Positions 24,085 to 37,250 are shown, counted from the first letter of the stretch. The stretch is 64,000 nucleotides of DNA from Zhengitettix transpicula (GCA_037074705.1 CM073596.1:54340001-54404000); one strand, 5' to 3'. Numbers and translations: made by a program. The notes: generated by a model not told the origin, from the letters alone.

Positions 24085-27000
24085 AACAACAAAGATTATA
24101 CACAGTTTCCGGAAAATATGCGAGGATGGACAGAAGTGGACTATCGCCTAGATACCAAGATTGAAAGTGGACGTCCTTCAGTCGACTTCCATCCATCCTC
24201 TTTTTCAGCCACGGTGTATAATTAAGTTTCTACAAGTTTCTTTACTCATAGTTTTTCCCTTTTGAAACGGTTCCTGTGAATTTATTCCATTTCTTTTCTG
24301 CATTCGGGTAAATTTTTTCGTTCGAGTAATATCGGGTTGCTACTGTAGATGTTTGTTTATGCAAAATGCAGGATCATATTTTCAAGGTCCTTTTATTTTC
24401 CCTCTAATACACAGAGCGCGTGGTAGAGTGAACCTTGTCCACGGAGGACGCCTCGCACGAGAGTCCTCCGCTAATTGTGATCTGTAACCGTGTTTCCTCT
24501 GTACAGCTTGCCCATATATTGCCTTGTCCGCCATTGCACTGCTCTCTGCTTGCACACACAAGATCAACGACCTTGGTTCGTTGGGACTCTCAGGCCACTA
24601 ACTCTCAGTAACGCAGCGTGTCTCTGCAATATATATATATACTTTTCGTCAGCCCACTTAGAGCGGAATACTCTGAAAACTTGATGAACAGTATTTCTAC
24701 TGTCTACAACACGAAGGAAATAAGATGAAGCACCGCTCCAACGGCAAAGAACACAAAGACAAGAGCCAGTCCTAGTGACTTATCAAATGGACGTTAATAA
24801 AACCAGGACACGTGGTGTTGGAGAATATTTCGTGAAAATAAAAAAGGAGAGATATAGTAAAAATTTTAAAAGAGATTATAGGAAGAGATTCTAAAGGGGG
24901 AATGTGATGACCAACGTCAAGGAATATTAAGGCTCAGCACGGGACCAAGGAAGGTGGTGAAGCCTTCAGGACCATGCTCAACGTCCATCCACCAGGCTGA
25001 TGTCTTGCAGAATCACGCGTGCGCAAGAGGACAAAGCCTTCGTTGTTATTACGTCCACTATCGGAGATATATATAACCAAAAAAAATGTAGGTCGCTCCC
25101 ACAAATTCGACTAGTGGAGGTATCTATCTGGTGGAAGAAAGGTCAACCCGGAGCGACACAATAGGGCAATTCAATGAGGAAACAGTAAAATAGTCGACGT
25201 TATGGGACAAGCCGTTGCTAACTTATGAAACAAGCGTGAACCATCTACATCACTGTGGACAATGGACGTCTTAAACACCCACACGTACACGGTAGAGGGC
25301 GACGGTGAGACTGAAGTAAAACAAACACGCATTACGCTCCGATCAGCCTGAAGGAAGAGAAACGGCAAATGGGAGGATTCTTTCTATCTTCCCGTTGGTT
25401 ATTAAATAATTTTCTAGACTGTTACTGATGACTGGGCCAGTAGAGAACAGGTTGACTAGGAAAAGGTAACCGATGATTGCCACCACCTTTTCCTTTCCTT
25501 GAGGATGTTCAGGAACTGCAGTATTTTCATCTGTACCTTTTCCACTAAAGTAATAATAATAAAAAGATCACTTAACCGTTTGGGGAATCTTTAATTATTT
25601 TCCCTCAGCCACTTGGTTTCACCTAGTTTTATTACTCTTCACTTCAACTATTAACCCCAACGTCACTGTTCACTTTCTGGTTTGAATTGGCATCCATGAT
25701 AAGATATTCGTCTCATATTACCTGGCACCAATCCTCAAGTGCTTCCTAATTTCAATCGCAGACGTTTCCATTTTCTCGTAGAACGACTGAGTTGTCGAGA
25801 AACACATAAATTAAGTATGTATGAAGGTTTCTTGACCTTGACATCGTGACATCACTTGGGTTATGAGGAGATCCTTCCTTCCACTTTCTCCGACGTTCAC
25901 TTTCGCTCGTGGAGGCAGGGCGTGTTCCAGGACGATGTTTTACGACGGGCACCTGGTGGGCCCCGTGGCCTCTGGTGGCTTATTACCACCGTCAGGTAAG
26001 CGCGTTATTGGCACACAATGGCCTAATGAATAGTAGACTCCACCCTCGTGGCTGCTGCGGTGATTTGTCTCTCCCAAGGGTACAACACCACGATTTATTT
26101 CCTAGATAAGGAAAGGATTGTCCTACCAAAACCAGACCTACCCGGTACGTTCAGAAAGAAAATATAATTATTAATGGCTGGAGAAGTCTGAAATGGTTTG
26201 GTCTGTCTTCCAGGTGTTTTGGCAAAATAATCCAAAAGTTCTATCAATAAAAACACATTTATTCTATATACCTATTTATTAATTTTATAAAGTATTTCGT
26301 GCATAAGTCAATAAATATTTACCAAATCCAGTAGAGGTGAGAAAGGAGAAACACGTTTGTATAGTGAGAATTACTGTCGGGTGTCATAAAAAGTTACTCA
26401 GTGGCTTCAATTTTTCAGACAAAATTATGGTTTAAATATATATCTGTGAGATGGATGCCGCGTTTGTTTAAAATGGAGAATATTAGTTATCGTGTATTAG
26501 ATAGATGAAAAAAATATTATTTGACGTTTAATAAAAATAATATGATAATAGTAGAAGTCGGAAAAGATATGTAATAAGGTTTAATAAATTAAAAATTTCA
26601 TCTTTAAAGTTTTTCTGAAAGAAACAACGACGTTTAGTCCGTAAGATTTGGACTTCTTAAGGTAATAACAACAATTAGGAGACGTTGAAACTGTAGTGCT
26701 ATTAAAATTAGTGTCCCTTGGCTGATGTTTCTGAGTGAGGGTTATGTGACCTCTTTGAACCCACCAATCAGGGAAGAAAGGGCGGCGGGACAAGCAGGCG
26801 CTGCCGAACAATCGTAGTTTATTTTACTTGCTTTAACGAAGTAAAATCGCGACCACGTGTATTAGTAGTATGGGATAAACAGAATCCATCTACACGCAGA
26901 CACCAACACAAGTGCCTTCTAATTTTAACCGCAGTATATTCCTTACAATAGTAGAAAAACGCAAGGAAATATCAGGCAGAATCCGTACCACGGTAATTGT

Positions 27001-28019
27001 TAGTCTGTGAAATGTTGTGTGTGTTGGATGCATCAACGGCCCTAAATTCGCAAGATCCAAGGGGAGAAGGATGTGCGAATCCATTTTTCAGGTTGTGCGA
27101 CTCCCCTTCCTTCGTATTGATCCAGTCGGCCCGATTGTTTCCTTTTTCCTCCGTGCTTCATCTCCTCGTTCCTGCAAATATTCTGTCCCGTATCCCCTTT
27201 ATCTCTCTCTCTCTCACACACACATGCGAATCTCACGATTTTTTCAGCCAGTCCCATACCATTTAAAGCTATATTCCTAATCGAATCGTTTATGTTCGAC
27301 TCTATTATATACAATAGTGTTCCTATTTTCGTTAATATATAATCATTCTAAAAAGTTTAATTCTAATTTTGTCTTTATGCAAAATGGACACATAATTTAA
27401 ATCTAAATTCGGACATTTTATTTTACTATAAATCTTACCCCATCAGGGTCTACTTTTTCCAAAATAAAACATCATTCTTCCATTCAAAAAGAATATACAG
27501 TACATTTTTAATTAACTGAATTATTTAAATTGCACAACATTGATATATACATGCTCTGCGATGACGGGACAGACGCTTTATCACTGTTTTGTTCCGACTG
27601 AAGCATCCCCTTCTGTTGATTTAAGCGAGGGACACGACGGGTTCCACATTTACATACGACGGCCAAATACTGCCAGCGAAAGAAAACACACAGACCCCAT
27701 CGAGAGGCACAGGGAACATAAAAATAGCCCATATATATATAAATTTTGAAATCTGTATACATGTACTTGATTTAAAAACTATTTATTGCAGCATCAATAA
27801 ATCTAAAATTACTTCCCCTAATAGGAACTTCCGAAACAATTGTTTCAGATTAATCTTAATATAGACTTTAAAAATACATACAAATTATTTAAAAATGAAT
27901 TCACATGTGTTATGTTTACAATTAGTATTTATTTTTGCCTAGTTGGAACATAGATGAAGAAAGCCTGCGAGAGGATTTTCTCGCAGGTAACCTGCGAGGG
28001 ATGTTCTCTCGCATGCAGA
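24085..28019. other. No supported gene
   Basis: AT-rich with GC-richer patches near 24380-24700 and 25850-26110. Nothing recognisable in the 60-90 codon frames. A CT/CA microsatellite lies at about 27200-27224. At 27960-28015 there is a local inverted repeat built from CTGCGAGAG / CTCGCAGG / CCTGCGAGGG / CTCTCGCATGCAG, just upstream of a family A copy. Confidence 0.35.
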
Positions 28020-28514
28020 ACCTTTTAGGAGAGATACGAAGGGGCTACCTTTGGGGCTGCCTTTTCCTCTCCGTTTTTGAACTAAGGTTCCCACAAGCCG
28101 AGGCACCTCGACCTGTTCTGAGAGGTGTATGTTCCGGGGTCACAGACCTTGGGCATACGGTAAGAGTTGTCCGCTATTCCCATTGGAATAGTCGGCCAGG
28201 TGCCTCCTAAACTGGTCGAGGCACGGAGAAGGGAATGCTGCGTCCCCACAGCAAACTCCTCTCCCGCTATCGGAAGGGCGTGGGACAAGTACCCAATGCC
28301 CGACCTACCCGATGCAGGTTTTTCTAGGGTTTTCCCTGCATTTCTTTAGGCGAATGCCAGGTAGGATCCTTAAACCATAGCTCGGGGGTCCTAGTTAACC
28401 CTTGGCTACCTTCCTCTACCCTTCCGCATCCCCCCTTTCAAATCCCTTCCAATGCTATTAAAGGGGAGTTGCCCAATGTAGATCACCCTCATGTAGCCTG
28501 TTGTCCTAAAAAAA
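28020..28514 (+). repeat. Family A repeat, longest copy in the window
   Basis: It extends further 5' than most copies: TTTTAGGAGAGATACGAAGG (shared with 44903) and ACTAAGGTTCCCACAAGCCG (shared with 3016), then the whole family body to TAGCCTGTTGTCCTAAAAAAA. Copies share this A-rich 3' end and are variably cut at the 5' side, so the family behaves like a SINE or short LINE 3' tail. No Pol III A/B boxes or reverse transcriptase are visible, so its class is open. It is at least about 490 bp. Confidence 0.88.
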
Positions 28515-31227
28515 TCATTCTATTTTGCATCACTTGATTTCCTGCCGTGTTGGTCGCATTTGTCCCTCAATGTAATCTACTTCATACAATCGATAGTGTT
28601 ATGGATTGATTTTGCCTGATATTATCATCTATAAATTTAGTTCTATTTTATAGCCTGTAATATTTACGGATATCTGCAGTTTCATGTCTGCTATTCAACT
28701 CTTTGTAAAATAATGAAAAAAATATGTGACTATTTATAATAATAAATAGTTTAGTCCTTCAGCTGTAAAATATATCGTAGGACTCGAACGGAGACTTCAG
28801 CGATTATTTATGCTGCGTATTATTTTTCTTGGGCGGATTTACTTTTTTAAAAAATAAAACTCTTCAGAGGACGGAATTGACCATCTATATTTTACTTGTT
28901 CGTTTCGACACACCAGGGCTTGTGTTTGCTTTTCCCCGTCCCAGTTGTTATTTTTTTTTTTCGCGAGAGATTGCGAGGTTTACTTTTGTCGCGGGGATTT
29001 GTGCCCACAACAAAAGCATCACCGGGGGGCGCTGCGAGTGACGGATTGAGGCATTTCCATCCCCCCCTTCGCCTTGCCCGAAGGAAGGGTGTGAGCTAAT
29101 TGAAAGGTCAGGGGAAAGTGCAGGAACGACGGTTCGATACCAGGACGAGTGAGGAGGATCCTCCCAGGCTTGGTGACAGCTTTACGACTTCCGCCTCCAA
29201 ATTAACGTGACCATAGGGTGAAGGAGACGCGTTATGATAAAGGGTGATATTATTAAAAAACTAATTTTCACAAGCAACATTTCACTTTGATGGGCCACAA
29301 CGGTCGCCAACGGGCCTCTCCATCTTCGGCTCCAACAACAGCAAAAAAAAAAAGATTTAAGGGAACAAAGCGTCACATGGAGTTGGAAAGTGGAGATTTG
29401 CAACACCTGTGGTCTTCACTTTCTATTTAACTTAATAATAATTATAAATAATATTCCTACAGTAAAATATTTATATTGTTTATATCTATGTTACCTTTTC
29501 CTCAAGAGGGTCCACATGGTGAAATGTTACGCAATTTAATAATTAATTCAATATATATTAATATTAAATAACTAATTAGATGTATTAGTAATTGAATTAT
29601 ATAAATTAACATTCTAATATTATGTTGTGAATTTACTAATATTTTAAATATCTCAAAGATGGTACAAGTGTACAGATGCTGATGAATATGACCCAGGGAG
29701 GTCGAAAGCTCCATAATAAGAACTTTTAGGATTACAAGAGCTTATTTTTAATATTTGATAATATTTAACCAATTATACTATAAATTCTGACCATTATTTA
29801 ATTTAGCATCAATATCCAGAACGAGGAGAGTCGCGAGCGGGGAAAATCGTGACTAGGAGTCGGTTTAAAATGGACAAAGTTCACCTTATCAGGACTGGAA
29901 GCCGGTGCGCAGAATTTACAGACCCGCCGCCGTAATACATTTTGGGGGGAAAATTGATCTGGATTTTTTTTTCCACCCTCGGGCAATTTCGGGGGCTTAA
30001 AAGGCCTCTAGAGGCCATCCTATAAAGTTCCTGTGTCCGTTTCCTACCGCCAGGGCAGCTCAACCAGCTTAACATTACAAGGGCGGGGGCATTAGTATAA
30101 ATAAATTATCCACGGGGAGGAGAAACACAGCAGCGTAGGGAATTTCGTACAATCTCACAATAAAAAAAAATAAAAATTAAATCGATTAAATAATATCTGT
30201 GCCGAGGGGACGTTTACGAGAATATCCCGGTCATTCCACGCAGGATTGTGAGTATTTCCCAACCCCCACCACCCCGTCCGCGAAATACGAAAATATCTCT
30301 TTGCCGTGGAACGGCTGCATCTGGTTTATTACTTCTGTGAACTCATTAAAACGACAGCGGCCTTCTGGGGACTGTATTTTCGTCTGCCTCACCTCAGGGT
30401 TCGCGAGGCCCAAAAGCGCCGCCTTTTACCATATGAAAAGAAGTGGATTCTGAGGAGGTCCCGTCAATCACTTCGTATTCGGGAGAAAAAAAAAATCTGC
30501 GAGTCCTGTAACTGGAAATTCAGCTACAGTGTCAAAATAAGGTGAGGGGGAAAAAATGGTGAGGTAAGAAATGTTGATACTGAGTCTGTAAAGTTGGAAT
30601 CACGGGAAAGCTTGCACGATGTGAACGAGGCTGAACAGTTTTTCTGACAATTTTCTGCTCTGACAAAAACTGATTTTGTTTGAAGAAGCGATATATATAA
30701 ATATACACCTTAAGCCGGATGATAGGACTGGTTTTAATCTTGGAGGAGCCGCGAGCAGTTCTCTCGGGTGGAAGTTGAAGCCTTTGTGTTCTCCTTGTCT
30801 CTTGCACGATCACAAGTTATTTAAGATTAATTAAATATTTGTTTAGCCATTGAAGAGTATATTTGATATTAAATTATTTGCCCCAGCTCTGGGGGCCTGC
30901 TACCCGGACATTTGTGAAAAATTAATGTATTTAAAAATTAATGCAGATTTGTAACGCACTGAAACTTATAAAAAAAAATTTTCTTTGTGATTTTACCAGA
31001 GTTGATATTAATTGTTTGATTTTCAAAACAATTCCATTCAGTTCTAATAGCATTTAAAAACTTAAATAATTATATTGTGCCTAGAAACAATTATTTCTTA
31101 ATTAATTTCTACTGTTTTGTACGACTTGATTATCAATGTTATGTTACATGCTTCTTTCTAAGTATAAGTTTTTATAATCATTAAAAAATGTTTTCATGAA
31201 AAAATTATGTATCTTTATTATATATAT
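28515..31227. other. No supported gene; GC-richer island 29800-30130
   Basis: 29805-30130 mixes GC-rich words with TTTACAGAC, GTAATACATTTT and CTATAAAG and is non-repetitive, so it is a weak candidate for regulatory DNA. Other frames (30199, 30532) match nothing I know. Confidence 0.3.
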
Positions 31228-32412
31228 TGTAATGCCTTGAAGGAAAGGCATTGTTTCAGAATAATGGTCTTGGCCGTCAGAGGAAGTTGTAATGTTGTGT
31301 ACTTAGGATTAGTATTGAGAATTCAGAGCAAGGCACATGCGGGTGGCCTGTCTCAAGATAAATCTGTTAAGGCAGGCATTGTTTCTGATTAATGGCCTGG
31401 AGAGTTCAAAGAACAGTTTGTAATGTTGTTTACTTAGCATTGAGGGTGCAGTTTGGGTGGTCTGGAGAATTTAGAACAGCGCACGTGCGTGCGGGGGGTG
31501 AGAAGACAAGTTCAAAGTAATTGAGGGTGCAAAGACAAATTAGACCTGTCTCGATTGTCGGGTTTGGGACAAGACAGAGTGGCTATATATTTGCTAACTA
31601 AGGAACTGCAGCTGCAGAATGTAAATCTCGGGATAATGGAGGAAACTGTCATCGGGCAGTTGCGACGTAGTTTTGGAACAAAGGAAAAAGGAAGAGACTG
31701 TGATATATAAGCGAGACCGGCTTTTGAAAAAGTTAGTCGAATGTTGGAGTTAGAGTTGTGGAGGCGTACGGCGAGCACGGAGAATGGAGAAATTTTGCAG
31801 CCTGCGAGAGAAATAGCAAAATATTCAACGATAAACATTTTTGTATGCTGAAGTCTAATCTGTTGTAATATCAAAATTAGACCACTGTCTTCGATGGTAG
31901 GAGACCAGGACACTGCATCCAGTAGTTTTCACCACGAGCAAGTGAGATGTCCTTCACGAGCGGAGAACCAGCTTTCATCAAACCAACAGTGTGTGTTACA
32001 GTCAGGGTTTAAACGTCCAGTATATAAAATGTGTGTGTACGAACGAGCCAAATTTTCCTGAGTAATCGTAAGTTGAAATTTCATGGTATTAATATGTGTA
32101 AACCGAATTAAAAGATACAGTCAGATATCGTTCTTTTCTTTGGTGTTAATAAAATAAACCCTTTAAATTTAGAATCAATCTTGTAGAATAAGTTGGTCGA
32201 TAATTAATTTCGTCTATGTCTATACGAATAAATATTCCTTTTTAATGTAAAGTTAAATTTTATGTTCTTTGATTATTTAAGTGTTCTGTCCGTTAAAGAT
32301 CTTTGAGAGAATATTTTTAATTTGTATAAATGAATAATTTTTGATAAATAAATTTTGTTTGTTATAAAGTTAATAATCTTTCATTTATTGAGCATCTTAT
32401 TTGATTATTACA
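31228..32412 (+). mobile_element. Long terminal repeat of an LTR retrotransposon (copy 1)
   Basis: It starts TGTAATGCCTTGAAGG and ends TTGATTATTACA, i.e. TG...CA with the 6-bp inverted ends TGTAAT/ATTACA, as LTRs have. Length is 1185 bp. A second copy lies inverted at 57191-58384. A TATA-like TATATAAG at 31704-31711 and AATAAAATAAA near 32149 fit the promoter and poly(A) signal of an LTR. A tRNA-type primer site follows 3 bp after the end (listed), which makes this a 5' LTR. No gag or pol follows. The minus-strand frame at 31913-31512 is an antisense by-product. Confidence 0.85.
31704..31711 (+). promoter_or_regulatory. LTR TATA box
   Basis: TATATAAG, preserved in the inverted copy as CTTATATA at 57918-57925. 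Confidence 0.55.
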
Positions 32413-32415
32413 TTT

Positions 32416-32433
32416 TGGCTACCAACGTGGGGC
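32416..32433 (+). other. tRNA-Lys-type primer-binding site
   Basis: TGGCTACCAACGTGGGGC lies 3 bp after the LTR end. By recall it matches the complement of the 3' end of animal tRNA-Lys(CUU), TGGCGCCCAACGTGGGGC, at 16 of 18 positions, including the TGG complementary to CCA. This is the expected place for the minus-strand primer site. About 30 bp later a second LTR-like terminus, TTTGATTATTACA, ends at 32464. Confidence 0.8.
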
Positions 32434-32461
32434 AAATTAAATAGTATCCCGTTTGATTATT

Positions 32462-32464
<3 letters not shown>

Positions 32465-32501
<37 letters not shown>
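32465..32501. repeat. (AT)n microsatellite abutting the LTR
   Basis: Pure AT repeats directly after the terminal ATTACA. The other flank of the element (31221-31227) is also TATATAT. Confidence 0.95.
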
Positions 32502-32503
<2 letters not shown>

Positions 32504-33390
32504 AATATACAATTCATTGTAATAATAAAAGCGAAGTAACCTCTAGAGCTTCCATAGATTACATAATTTTATTTTAGTATATGCATACAATTAATTTTTT
32601 ATGAATTTTTTAAGTTAGACATTTTTTTTCTAATCCGTAAATTTCATTTCCCCGGTTTCTAAAGGGATTTATCAGTTAAGGGGCGATTAGTTGACGTTTC
32701 TATTCGGCGTGACCCTTGCAGAGAGATTCCCCTCGCGCAGTTTCTTATTATTTCTTTGGAGTTTACCCAAGATGCAATATCCGTTGGTAGTTGAGTCGTG
32801 CCCTGGAGGGCGACATCCACTCTCTCTGTCTCCCTTCACCGGGGATAAATATGCACGCATCCTCCCCTCTCAAGACAATGGCTGACTCACTTACCTGCCT
32901 TTGTCCCGGGTTCGACGCCCCCAGCCCCATGCATCGTCATTTCAGTTCCTTCTCGACTGCTGCCTCGCTTCATCTACGACAAAATTAAAAATCTTATAGT
33001 AATTATTCCGTAACGCTGAAATTCGAGTAATTTACACATTTCACGGCCATTATTTTATTAATGTATAAAGATTTACAACAAGTTGCGAAAAAATTAAGCG
33101 AAGTATGAAGATTGTAATCGACAAAGATTGTAGTAAATTGGTAACAAAAAGTTTTTTTATTCCGTCACACCGTTTCCTGGACGCGTTTATTGGAAATTTT
33201 ATTATTAATATGTTAATTTATGTTTTTAATGGAACATTTATTAATAATAGCACTTGCGTTTTATCGTTGATACAACAGATCAGGATAATTAAATTTTCAA
33301 AAATTAAAAGCTTTTACATTACAGTATCTTTTAATGATCAGTGACTTGAATTGTTTTTAGCAATCTGACCAGACCAATTTCGTGGAAGTA
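32502..33390. other. No supported gene
   Basis: Short frames only. A B-box-like GGGTTCGACGCC at 32908-32919 has no properly spaced A box. Confidence 0.35.
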
Positions 33391-33625
33391 ACAGGCTACA
33401 TGAGGGTAATCCACATGGTGGTAACGCCCCTTTAATAGCATAGGAAATAGGGGATGCTGAAGGGTAGCCACGGTTTAACTAAGGCCCCCGGGTTGGAGTT
33501 TAAGGATCCTACCCAGCATTCGCCTAAAAGTGATGAAGGACAAACCCTAGAAAAACAGCATCAGATTGGTCGGACATTTGGTACTTGTCCCGCGCCATTC
33601 CCATGATGTGAGAGGGGTTGCTGTG
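33391..33625 (-). repeat. Family A repeat, diverged 5'-truncated copy
   Basis: The minus strand carries GGTACTTGTCCCGCGCC (as complement), TTTTTCTAGGGTTTGTCC, GGATCCTTAAACTCC, the CATCCCC block and TAGCCTGT at 33400-33391. More substitutions than in the 23 or 28 kb copies. Confidence 0.82.
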
Positions 33626-34149
33626 GAGAAGCTTAAATTTAGGCTTTTAATGAAGGTTGGATGCCGCTACCTCATTTTCCTCTCTGTTTCAATAATATTG
33701 GAACAACGGCTCATCATGATCCTGATGCCTTATCAGTCAGTTTCGAGTTGGTGGATTTTTAGGCTTCTTCCATGGTCACGCGAAACTGCAGGGAAGACAG
33801 TCTGACCCTCACCCTCGAGGGGGTGACTGATTGATGTCTTAATTAAGAAATCAATACACGTTCTTCTGTCTCTAATTCTGCTGTAATTAAAGACTGGTAA
33901 AAATAAAAGACGAATGTAGATAACGTTAATAAGACATGTGTCAGGTTATTAATTGCCTAGATTAATTATATATGCTGCTGTGTCTATAGAATGCGGGCGA
34001 GAGTGTTCATGTTTGCATATGGCGGCAGGTGTTCAACTACAGGTAACAATACAAACTGTGTACAGCCATTTATTAATTAAAAATAATTCAAACGCTGTCA
34101 ATATGACACCGAAAAACTCAGCTAAATATGTGAAACCTTATTTTAAGTT
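33626..34149. other. No supported gene
   Basis: Nothing recognisable. Confidence 0.4.
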
Positions 34150-34247
34150 CTTCCGCATCCCCCCTTTCAAATCCCTTCCTATGCTATTAAAGGGGAGTTG
34201 CCCAAAGTGGATCACCCTCATGTAGCCTGTTGCCCAAAAAAAAAAAA
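34150..34247 (+). repeat. Family A 3' end only, with A tail
   Basis: TTCCGCATCCCCCCTTTCAA through AAGGGGAGTTGCCC and TGTAGCCTGTTGCCC to a run of 12 A. It is the last ~85 bp of the family, a classic 5' truncation. Confidence 0.88.
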
Positions 34248-37200
34248 TATTATTGTTTTAGATCTTTCTATGTTAAAATGCTGTTCGAGTAGCGTCGAAA
34301 TGGCACGTTTAAATTATTTTGAATGGAAACTAAGGTCAGATTAACTTTTATTAATTGAATAGGATGGTAAATCTATTATATATTAATGACATAATATGTT
34401 ATTTATCTTATTAAACATGATTCTCATGTAAATGAAGTTATTATTAATGCGTGGAACAATTACAAGTAAACTTGTTACAAATGTCACTTACGATGCAGGA
34501 AGAAACGCTGTGGAGGTAAGACTCCCCTAGAAACACTTAGGTGGGGTTTAAAACGGCAGATAATATTAGCGTCGAATATATACGGGATGCGCTGTGATTG
34601 AAACTGTCAATAATATGTTTTATTAATATTACACTATTTTTCGCTTTTTTCTTTCTCACATATCCACTGCAAGGCAATCGAATACCCGAATAATTTAAAT
34701 AATAAGGGATATTGACCTGTCGGGCAAATGGCCGTATCCCTTTTCCCAAAGGGAAGTAAAAGAAAAGAGAAGTAACGAAGACTGAACAGTGCGAAACTTG
34801 ATAGAGCGGTTTCTAAGAGAGAGAAGGATCAGCGTCAATTAAAGGGATAATCTCTCGCGGGACGGAAAAGGAGAGATAGAAAGGAGAATAAAAGATGAAA
34901 GATGGTAATTACGAAGGCGTTCGTATTGAGCAGACGAAAGCACAGGATAACTGCTCATTCTCCCCCGACCGCGACCCACCCCGCTTTCTTAATGTTCCTG
35001 GGAGACAATCGTGAAACAATACGGTAATACCTGCCTCAACGTTCAGTGAATAATAATATCTCTCATCTAAATTGCTCCTTGTTAATTCCATTAGGAAGAG
35101 GCGCGCATATTCGCGGAATGCGGCCGTGAATCAGTGGGGACTGGAGTTGGTGGGGAGGGGGGGGGTTGAAGTAACGACTCCCCCAACCAGCGAGAGATGA
35201 CGTCACGAAAAAGACATCCAGAGGGAAAGAAGTTCCATCAGAGGGCAGTTACTTGACGAGTAGTTGCAGTCTCAACGGCTGCCGGAGTGCCATAAGGTAC
35301 ATAACTCCGACCCCAAACAACGGACGGCATCGTTCACGATGGGGAAAAAAAAATAAGAGTCAGTGCAACATATTCCTTGACACGCGGACCTGTAGAGGTC
35401 CTAATGTGAGGACGAAACGTTGTCACTGTTTACTTGTAATATTTTTCTGACACTTTTTGCAATCTAGACAATTAAAGGGTATATTTGATACCGTATTTAC
35501 ACGGAAAGTCGTCCATGAAGAGATATGTTAATTACGTCAGGAGTCCGTGCCGTGGATTTTATTGCTATAATAATAAATATAATACGGTTGAGAGGAGGCG
35601 ATGACTTTTGCTGAGGAAGAACGAAGCTCAATGACGTGTCGGTGACGTCATCTTACTCCATTAATATAGTCGCAATTTAATATTAAACGCTTCAGACAAA
35701 ATAACAAATAATTATTGCGGACAGCATATTTTTAATACTACCTATGTTTATTTTAATAATATATATAACTCCAGTGATTTATTTATTGTTAAGAACAGTA
35801 CTAGATGAACAAGTTCTTCTATGTCTGTGTTTATTGTGAATTACCTGCACACCTCAACACTCTATTTTTCAAACTATATTGACCGCTGATTTTTCCTAAA
35901 AGTGTCTGACATTTGTAAATGTCAGTCTCTCGTTTCCTGGGATTCGTCGGCTACTTTGCAAAGGACGACTCTTGAGAGATTACAAATTCTTCCCTTACAC
36001 TCTTCCGAAGTGATGCAAATACGGCCGGGAGGGGGTTTTTCTCTTTTCTTCCTTCAGCGTATGTGTGGGAGAAGATAAATGTCATGGCCCCGAGTGTCGC
36101 GAATCGACGCCGTGGAATTATGATGTCAGCGTGTCAACTTTTCCAGGGAAACTCAGGAACTTGGCAGCAGCAGCAGCAGCAGACCGCAACAAGTGTCTTC
36201 TCGCTGCCCTGAGAAAAAGAGGCTTGGCGCATTCCTTGCAACTCAGTATACGGAATAATTCATCTCGACAGATGCCCGACTTAAGGCGGCCCGCCGCAGG
36301 AAGTGAAGACGAGCTGACCTGCACTTTCACGAGGATCGGCGGACTCGCTCCTCACAGACGTTATCCAGTGCTTTCTGCGAATAACGCGGCGAATATCTCC
36401 GCCGTGACGTCATCGATCGTCGAGGTTGGTCACTCGAGAATATCAATACGCGAACACCGAGGTTATAGTGACTGTGTTCAACCAGAACAAAACCAATATT
36501 TCTAGCTGCATTTATAATCAAGCACTTCTTACCGGAACACTTTTATCCATTTAAAACCGTTTAATTAATGGAACATCTTATTACTAATAACTAGTTTGTT
36601 CTTTTTCACAAAGATGTTGGTTTTGGTAATCATAGTAACTAATAGGTTGGTCATTACGATTGAAGAGACGATATGAGGAAAACTAAACCCCTGTAGATGT
36701 TAAGAGATCCGCCTGATGAGTGTTGTTAGGTAGAGATCTGCAATGTTATATTTATAGAGGAGGACCTATCATTTGTCGCTTGTTATCTGCAGGGGATATC
36801 TTCCACCCTGCTGGATACCAATTAGGAACCATCAAGTTGCTGCTCTTGAGATCGGCTGCGTCACTCAGTCCCTACTTTATAAACAGACCGACACACACAC
36901 ACACACACACTCAATGACTCGTGGAGCAATCATCTCTGTACAGATATTAATTTCTCTGCTTTATCCGTTCACATCGGGTCCAAAGCCGCGTTTACACGGG
37001 AGTTGGCAACAATGTTGACGGCTCTTATTCTCAATTTTTGTTGCTCAACCCCTGTTGGTGCCAACATTTGGTGTACACTCGTTGATATTCACTATTCGAT
37101 CATTTAGGTTTTAATAATTGTAGCGAGGCTTCCACTGTTCTCCAGTTCCATTCTCTGGAACCATGTTCTGTAGTTGAGCCAACAGTGTGGAAGAAATTAA

Positions 37201-37250
37201 TGGAAAATGTAAAAGTAGAATTAAGTAAAGTAAATAAAAATATATAGTTT
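34248..37250. other. No supported gene; GC-rich island 36040-36500
   Basis: Holds a 146-codon frame at 36065-36505 (non-ATG start, Ala run from a (GCA)6 tract at 36164-36182) that matches nothing I know and follows local GC content. It also holds (AC)n at 36891-36910 and a G9 run near 35157. A hammerhead-like motif at 35387 is listed separately. Confidence 0.35.
35387..35424 (+). other. Hammerhead-like motif with three possible helices
   Basis: GAC (35387-35389), core CTGTAGA (35390-35396; the A after CTG is T here), one G, GTCC (35398-35401) - TAATGTGA - GGAC (35410-35413), GAAAC (35414-35418), GTT, GTC (35422-35424). Helix I GAC/GTC and helix II GTCC/GGAC are perfect; helix III would be the palindrome ACGT. 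The changed core base and the additional G before helix II are both likely to weaken or abolish cleavage. Confidence 0.42.

Noticed and set aside
31512..31913. 133-codon minus-strand frame, similar to one at 57800-58042
   Set aside because: Both are antisense translations of the two LTR copies; similarity is due to shared DNA, and the second copy is interrupted.
36065..36505. 146-codon frame with polyalanine
   Set aside because: Polyalanine comes from a GCA microsatellite; start is not ATG and no domain is visible.
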